In this document: positions 47,420 to 53,430 of the stretch, in pieces
Numbering within the stretch: the first letter of the stretch is position 1
How the letters are laid out: the number at the start of each line of letters is the position of its first letter
DNA from: Protostelium mycophagum
Taxonomy: Eukaryota > Evosea > Variosea > Protosteliida > Protosteliaceae
Direction: 5' to 3'
NCBI GenBank assembly: GCA_002081555.1
Contig: MZNV01001149.1
Span: 1 to 53,430, forward strand
Length of the DNA stretch: 53,430 nt
Notes under the pieces: model-generated
The model's input: the letters and a program-made list of their open reading frames with translations, nothing else
Database searches by the model: none
What the model was told of the DNA's origin: nothing
Program-made: the position numbers and the translations under genes

Positions 47420-49009
47420 TCAGAATTTTCCACTGCGGAAGTCGGCAAAGGCTTGGTGCAACTCTTCCTCAGTGTTCATCACGAATGGACCGTATCTTGC
47501 CATCTACAACCAGTCAGTCGACACCTTACTAAAGATCCCACCGGCTCATTCATGGGCTTCGCTGCGGCGATGATGAATCTCGTTCCTTTGGAACTAGCAC
47601 GGACGTCAATTTTGTCTCCCACTTTCTCAAAGGCTGAAGATGTCAAAGATATCCCGAAATATTCTGATTTGTACATCTGTCAAAGAAGCTGTACAATCTA
47701 CACTTGACAATTCACGCTAATCTATCGTAATTTTTACGTTAACTTACCGATCAAGACACCCTCTCCTGCGGTTTTGGCCGAGTCTTCAGGGCCAAAAGAG
47801 CCTTCACCCTCAAAGTTGTAGCAAAAGACGTTGTGCCCCGGTGTGATGGGGTAAGAGAACCTTTTTCAAGTGAATAAAAATCACAATGATCACAGAGTAC
47901 ACTCGTACAAACACCGAGTCGATTACTCACTTTTCCTCCGGCTTGAGAGTGACGTCAAAGAGGACGGGGTTTGTGGTGATGCCGTTCACAGCGCCTGGGG
48001 TGCCGTCGTATTCACCAGCCATAATCTTCAGACTTTGAGAATTACTTCGCAAAAGTTATGTACATAGTTTACGGAAAGATCGGCGGCAGAGCCGCAAAGA
48101 CAGGACGTCGATTGAACACTGATCACTGACCTTGATGCTTCCAAAAGAGGTCTCTTTCAGAGGGATTTGGTCCGCCTGGTAGTCTTGGTAACGAGGGGGT
48201 ACCATCTTGTCTTTGGCGGGAAGGTTGACCCACTGATTACGTCATCACTCGGTACACATTCATCAATCCGACACGAGATAAAGCAGTGGAAAGATGATTT
48301 TGGCGGGAATACTCACGAATTGAAAGCCATGCATCTTCCCTTCTTGTTGCTGAGGCATCTCAGAGTGGATTATCCCTCTCCCGGCTGTCATCCATTGTAC
48401 AGCTCCGGGGCCCAAAAGACCTTTGTTGCCTTTGTGGTCTGTGAATGTCAACACCGACATCATCTCAGGTGCAAAGAGGCTGAGAGAGCGAACATTACCT
48501 TCGTGCAGCATCTTTCCTTCGAGCATGTAAGTCACAGTTTCAAATCCTCTGTGGGGATGGCTTGGGAAACCGGCCATGTATTGCTTAGGCTGACAGAAAT
48601 TAGTATTCGTAATGATTTGGAGGACGTCTCACATCGTCGTTGTTAAACTCGTCCAACATTAAGAAGGGATCGAAGTAGTCCAACTTTGGTGTTCCAATCG
48701 TTCTTCTTATGGTGACACCAGCACCTGTTGTTGTTATATGACGATCTCTGCATGTTCATCTCACCTTCTTTCATGGGTCTGGCAGCTAAGATGACTTTCA
48801 CTGCCCTAGAAACTCCTGTTGTTGATGTAGCTGTGTCCATAAGCAGAATTCTTCACTTGCCAAAATCGCTCACCCATATCTTCGGTTGGTTGTTTGATTT
48901 GTATGTTAATTTTCTCTTTCTGGTCTATCTCGTGTAGACAATCGTGCTCTTCGAAATGAGCTGTGACCAGTGCGGTGATGAGAAGCAGTAGTAATGATTT
49001 GATCATCAT
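47420..49009 (-). CDS. pirin-family cupin, possibly secreted
   Basis: The body is a full pirin: [11 protein letters not shown], then [20 protein letters not shown], then [20 protein letters not shown] with the metal-binding HPHRGFE, then [20 protein letters not shown], then [20 protein letters not shown], ending [13 protein letters not shown] (TGA at 47420-47422). Pirins bind iron and act as quercetin 2,3-dioxygenases or nuclear co-regulators. The first exon can be read two ways with the same downstream phase. ATG 49009 gives a clear signal peptide ([20 protein letters not shown]) joined by a 60-nt intron at TEDMG/VSRAV. ATG 48840 inside that intron gives MDTATSTTG and a cytosolic form. I give the longer span. 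Introns contain ATCTACAAC and a GGCGGCAGAGCCGC hairpin (48083-48096). Confidence 0.85.
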
Positions 49010-49262
49010 CTTTGTTGTGTTCTTCCCGAAAGTGAGCACGTGACATCTTCCGAAGCTTCTTGAACATCCGATCTCATTCGCGATGGAATGAAGCTCGAAG
49101 GCGTTAAAACAACAACAATTTCTGCGATCTTCAGAAAGAATCAAACTGTTTGCTGCCCTTTGAATTAATGCAATGATGATGCAAATTTTGTAAATTGATT
49201 TATAGAAGATCCTCGTTGTAGTGCGCAAGGGAATTTATTCCGCGGAGTTCACAACGATCACG
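49010..49262. promoter_or_regulatory. divergent promoter region, pirin and HAD phosphatase
   Basis: 253 bp between oppositely oriented start codons. It contains CGTTGTAG at about 49214-49221 and a TATAGAA-like string at 49200. No operator could be identified. Confidence 0.35.
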
Positions 49263-50724
49263 ATGACCGACAACAAGGCAGTACCTCTCGATGAATCCAA
49301 CGCAAAGGCGTTCTTAGATAGTGTGGATGATTTCGTCTTTGATTGTGATGGTGTGCTGTGGACTGGTAAACACGCAGTACCAGGCGCAGAGAAGGCATTA
49401 GAGTTCCTCAGGTCACACGTGAGATCCTTCTTCTAGATCATTTCACATTGGTGGATCGTGGCTGACAGAATGATCTGATGCCTCAAAGGGAAAGAGGGTC
49501 TTTTTTGTGACCAACAACAGCAGCAAGTCCAGAAACACTTATGTCAAGTCTATGGATGCCTTTGGGATTCATGGAAAGAAGAATGAGATCATGGGAGCTG
49601 CCTACGGAACAGCCTCCTATTTGAAGAAGAAGAACTTCCAAAAGAAGGCTTACGTCATTGGCGGTGCTGGTATCTGTGAGTTTTTTTTGAAAAGTTATTT
49701 TTCGTTTTTGAGACGAAGGGAAGCCCACTGAAGAGTGAAAATAAACTTAATGGCTTTCAATGTTTAGACTTCATAAAGCTCTGAGATTGGGAAATGATCA
49801 CTTTGAATCAGAGATGAGACTTGCATTTTTTTAACTCTTGGTAGTTGAAGAGCTCGCAGAAGTAGGCATTCAGACCTTTGACAACTCGGTACGCCAACTG
49901 CAACACTCGAAACTTCATTGACATTTCACAGTCACACAACGGTGTACACACCATGGATGACGTGGAGGCCATCGTCCCTGATCCAGAGGTAAGTTTCCCA
50001 GAAATTTCACAAATTTTTCATCAAAGTTTCTGGGAATATTCACGGATAATTCCAGATTGGAGCTGTCATCTGTGGATTTGACATCAACCTGTGTTACTTC
50101 AAAATCGCTTACGCTTATAAATTATTGACGAGCAACAAAGACGTCGAATTCATCGCCACAAACACGGACGTGACCTATCCTGGATCTAGCGGTTTGCTTC
50201 CCGGTAAGTAACGTAGTCTTGACGTGTCCTCACTGTGCATGAAGAGATCATTCGAATCGTTAATGAGAAAAAAACAAATGATTAGTTCTAGACCAATCAT
50301 TTATTTTTTTCTATATTTTTTTCTGAATTTCTGAATTTCGACAGGGGGTGGATCCTGCATCGCCCCCCTCATGGCGGCCCTCGGCCGTGAGCCTTTAGTC
50401 ATCGGAAAGCCCGAACCTCTTCTTTTGGATCTCCTCATCCAAGAGTGAGTCTACAACATTGTAGATTGTCGGAATATTTTTACTGCCACAAATTTCTTAA
50501 AACATTTTTTGAAGAGATTTAGCTTCCACTTGAAGCCTGAGAGAAGTGTGATGGTGGGTGACCGCCTCAACACCGACATCGCCTTTGGACAGAGAGGAGG
50601 CCTCCAGACACTCTTAGTGTGGACAGGTGTCACACAAAAGGCTGATCTGGAGGATGACAGGCAGCCGATCAGACCTCATTTCACCATACAGTCCATCGGT
50701 CATCTCCCCGCCTTGATCAAATAA
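49263..50724 (+). CDS. PGP: phosphoglycolate phosphatase-like HAD-superfamily hydrolase
   Basis: Start MTDNKAVPLDESNAKAFLDS (ATG 49263), chosen over an in-frame ATG at 49221. Motif I: DDFVFDCDGVLWTGKHAVPG (nucleophile DxD). Motif II: RVFFVTNNSSKSRNTYVKSM. The C2-type cap carries AYVIGGAGI, HTMDDVEAIVPDP and ATNTDVTYPGSSGLLPG. Motif III: GREPLVIGKPEPLLLDLLIQ. Motif IV: MVGDRLNTDIAFGQRGGLQT, ending IQSIGHLPALIK (TAA 50722-50724). This is the HAD-IIA layout of eukaryotic PGP / 4-nitrophenylphosphatase, which removes phosphate from 2-phosphoglycolate or glycerol-3-phosphate. All catalytic residues are visible. About seven short introns. Convergent with the ankyrin gene. Confidence 0.9.
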
Positions 50725-51005
50725 AGCAGATCACTCGAAAACGATTACTGGCTTCCACAATGTCTTGGTAGTATGTTTTGAATCAATGTGGCCTTTTTGA
50801 GCCCAAGTCAAAATTTATTCGGTTATGTGTTTTTCACTTCTTTATTTCAAAGCAGATTTTTACCAAAACTCTTTCGAGAATGATAACGCCACTCCCAAAG
50901 CGAGAAACTGTCAATACCTCCAATACCTCCCAATACCATCATCACATCTCAATACCGTCTGTCATGCGTAAATGTCAACACGGTCATCGCAGAATTCAGT
51001 GAGAT
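50725..51005. other. convergent intergenic region
   Basis: About 280 bp between two stop codons; a small tandem repeat CAATACCTC (50914-50932) is the only structure noticed. It should contain the two polyadenylation sites. Confidence 0.4.
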
Positions 51006-52651
51006 TTATTTCTTTTTCAGTGTGATCTTCATCTTCTTTGCGGCTTGCTGCGGCTTGGAGATGTCCTTCACAAAAGCAGAAGAGGTAGAGTCCCCGCTCA
51101 CAGAATAAGGGTCCCTCTTGTCCCTCTCTTCTTGTGCTGATTTCATCCTCTCTGTTCTATTTTTAGATCACAAGAATTATTTCTGTCGCGAAAATGTCAT
51201 GACGTCATCACCCGCCCCCTCTTGATGAGATTTCATCGAGATTAGACGACTTTTTGTTACTGGGATGATTGTGATAATTGAAAAGGGCAGCACCTTGTAG
51301 ATGGCTCTTGAGGTTGTTGTCTGAAGTGAGTTCTGCGACTGTCTGCCCGTTTTGATTCTTCACCAGACTGTCAGCACCTGCAGACAATAGAATGTCGACG
51401 ATTTCACGGGAATTTTCCAGGGCCGCCCAATGTAAAGCTGTCTCACCCCCCTGTTTTATTGAAATGAGAAGGTGGGATTGGATTGAGTTGTAGAACGGCT
51501 CTACTTACGTTCGTGGGGGCGTTGATGGATGCACCATGAGAACATAAATATTCCGCTAGTTTTGAAAGCTTTCTGTATCTTTCAATCTACAACAATGTAA
51601 ACCAAAAGACTACCTCTTGGCTGCCTATTGTGGGTCATTCTCAATCCTGGTAATTGAAAAAAATCGTGCAGATCGAAGAATAAAATTCCAGAAAATAAAA
51701 CTGACCCAGTGCAGAGCGGTCCTTCCAAACAAATCGACGGTGTTCACATCTGCTCGGTGGCTTTCCACTGTATTCTTTGACTCCAAAACTAAAATGGTGG
51801 CTTCTTCCATGCCTTTCTCAGCAGTCCAATGAAACACTGTCCTACCATGACCATCCTTAAAAGTTCAATTTTTCAATCTCATTTATTTTCGTTTAAAAGA
51901 ACAAAAATAATATACACTTTAGATTCTGGTGATAATATAATATTCTTTGCATTATTTTGTTTATACGACACACAGAACTTCAGTGGAGTCTCTCCCGGTC
52001 AAGTCTGGGCATGTGTAACAATTCGAACAACATATGGTAAGATGAGCTCACTTTTGTGTTTGGATTGGCTCCATGAGCCAATAAAATTTGCAAAGCCTCT
52101 TCTTTCTCTTCTTTTACCGCAATGTGTAAAGGGCTGAAGCCATTTTCATCTATGACGTCATCAGTCATCTCTCCTCTGATTCTGCACTTACTCTGGACGT
52201 CTAAATTGAGTGCCTCTGATGGCGACCACTTCGTACCGACTAAGTGAGTGAGGAGTGTCGTATCATCACTCTTTGCCGCCAAGTGTAATATCTGTGTTTC
52301 GTCAATGAAGAATAGATCTAGATCATATGTTGAAATTGAAACGATGATTTCACCGTATTCTTCTCCTCATCCAGCGATGTTTGGAATAAATAGTCTCACC
52401 ATAGAATAGAAGTCCAGAATTACATTAGAATCACGATTGTTGTGGATCGTCTGGGTAATGTTTGGTGATGTGGGGTTTATGTTTGATGATATGATTAAAG
52501 AGGTAGTTTTAACTATTTTATTGTTGGGTTCTGTGTCATTGTCTGTTGAGGGCACTGTTTTGGTTGCTGTTTCTGGTTCTTCTTCTCTTTGTCTCTTTCT
52601 GGTACTCTTTGTGTTTGTCTGTTTGTGTATTTTTATGAAATCAGTGTCACA
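51006..52651 (-). CDS. ankyrin-repeat protein
   Basis: Four or five ankyrin repeats are visible in order: TQILHLAAKSDDTTLLTHLV, then NGFSPLHIAVKEEKEEALQI followed by LLAHGANPNTK, then GRTVFHWTAEKGMEEATILV, then VNTVDLFGRTALHWV, then GGETALHWAALENSREIVDI followed by LLSAGADSLVKNQNGQTVAE. The C terminus is low-complexity and basic (KDISKPQQAAKKMKITLKKK, TAA at 51006-51008). The 5' exon (open from 52651) is Lys/Arg/Glu-rich (TKSTRKRQREEEPETATKT), with a nuclear-localisation-like run, but has no ATG in frame, so the start lies in an exon further right or the model is incomplete. Partner unknown. At least five introns, one of them at 51192-51169 containing ATGACGTCAT. Confidence 0.7.
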
Positions 52652-53099
52652 TCAGACAAATTCTCCCCACATCCTTACATAGAGGTTCTGAAATCACTCA
52701 ATTTTGTCAATTTATTCCAGATACCATAACATGATCCTTAAGAAAATAATATTTCAGAAACTTGCTCTTGGATTGACCACTTTTTGCACAACTGCAATAT
52801 CCTGGTGACCATTGTACAATTGAAAAAATTCACAAGTTCATTCAGATCACTGTCTTGTACATATGAGTATTCAACATGAAATAAGTGCAAGAATAATTCA
52901 CACAAAAGAATTCATTCCAAAATTGAAAACAAAACTCCTTGACAAAAAATGGGAAAAATACAGAATGAACCTTTTGACAAAACCAAACACAGAATGGTCA
53001 GAACAGCTAATGTACAACTTTTCATTGTGATGATTTCATGATCATCTCTAATGAATACCAAGAAGGTAAATGATTGTTGAATTCAAATTTGCAGTTTGG
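52652..53099. other. AT-rich stretch, no gene recognised
   Basis: Low GC as at the left end of the window; only short frames interrupted by stops. Possibly the missing first exon of the ankyrin gene or more of the degenerate retroelement to the right. Confidence 0.35.
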
Positions 53100-53375
53100 A
53101 AAGAAGTTTACTTACATAGCAAAATACCCAACAAAACCAAACCAATCTTTCTGCAACATCAAACAGAAGACATGGATGTAAAGCTTATCAGACTTGGAGG
53201 TTTGGGAATTCCTTGAAGTTTGAATCTTTGATGAGTGAAAATGAGATAGAGATGGCCAAAGATATGAAAGTTGACTTGGTATCAACAAGTTGAAGAAGAA
53301 TTGAAAAATCATCTTAGGCAAAGACTTCTGATGGAAATGAATGTTAAGAGCCAAAATGAGATCAGCCATAATTGA
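53100..53375 (+). mobile_element. decayed non-LTR retrotransposon (reverse transcriptase C-terminal) remnant
   Basis: Three successive plus-strand frames look like one protein broken by frameshifts. The first ends with DMDVKLIRLGGLGIP (stop 53214-53216). The second runs 53222-53293 (SLMSENEIEMAKDMKVDLVS). The third runs 53286-53375 (QVEEELKNHLRQRLLMEMNV). The R-x-GGLG-(I/L) element followed by a charged helical region is typical of the C-terminal end of LINE-type reverse transcriptase ORFs. No upstream catalytic YADD motif is in the window. Judged by eye; a random match is possible, but three consecutive protein-like frames argue for a fossil element. Confidence 0.4.
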
Positions 53376-53430
53376 GTATGTGGGATTCCTGCTTGTTGGG
53401 AACCATTTAGGAAAAAGCAGAAATGATTCA

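Overview
This window is nuclear DNA of a eukaryotic microbe. The genes are dense and on both strands. They carry many short GT-AG introns, often 43-60 nt and confirmed here by phase and homology, and include mitochondrial proteins (succinate dehydrogenase iron-sulfur subunit, propionyl-CoA carboxylase beta). A PA14/fibro-slime-type membrane protein, a C2 + universal-stress protein, a Pmp-like beta-helix protein and a mix of fungal-type families (GT69 mannosyltransferase, RTA1-like, Zn2Cys6 + PAS regulator) point to an amoebozoan, most likely a free-living protosteloid-type amoeba. That assignment is inference from gene content, not a database match.

Layout. 1-2936 is AT-rich and gene-poor, with small or broken reading frames. 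2937-7902 holds a small basic protein, a ZZ zinc-finger protein (+), a large LRR protein with a Ser/Thr-Pro-rich tail (-) and a ubiquitin-like protein with a Cys/Gly tail (-). 8164-14256 holds an intronless GT69-type glycosyltransferase (+) and a long secreted beta-helix repeat protein (-). 14391-20178 holds a membrane M1 aminopeptidase and one or two small genes (all -). 20288-25744 holds PCCB (-), a Zn2Cys6 regulator (-) and a secretory FKBP (+). 25884-31646 holds a haloalkane-dehalogenase-like hydrolase (-) head to head with an FSP1/AIF-like oxidoreductase (+), then ADAT1 (-). 31788-36977 holds an RTA1-like membrane protein, a C2-USP protein and SDHB (all -). 37676-41303 holds the PA14 adhesion-type protein (+) and an unrecognised nuclear-looking protein (-). 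41684-46623 is a full ABCB transporter (-). 47420-52651 holds pirin (-), a phosphoglycolate-phosphatase-like HAD enzyme (+) and an ankyrin protein (-). The right end (52652-53430) is AT-rich again and carries a frameshifted remnant resembling a LINE-type reverse transcriptase C terminus.

The genes are mostly unrelated housekeeping and surface functions, not an operon or cluster. The most striking signal is not a gene. The heptamer CTACAAC/GTTGTAG (core TCTACAACG / CGTTGTAGA) is dispersed through the window far above chance, typically inside short introns either about 8-15 nt after the donor or exactly as the 3' splice site (CGTTGTAG|), sometimes at both ends. The introns that carry it also share short palindromes (ATGACGTCAT; GCGGCTCTGCCGC-like; GAAATTTC/GAAAATTC pairs). 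This looks like a family of related, possibly mobile introns (introner-like elements).
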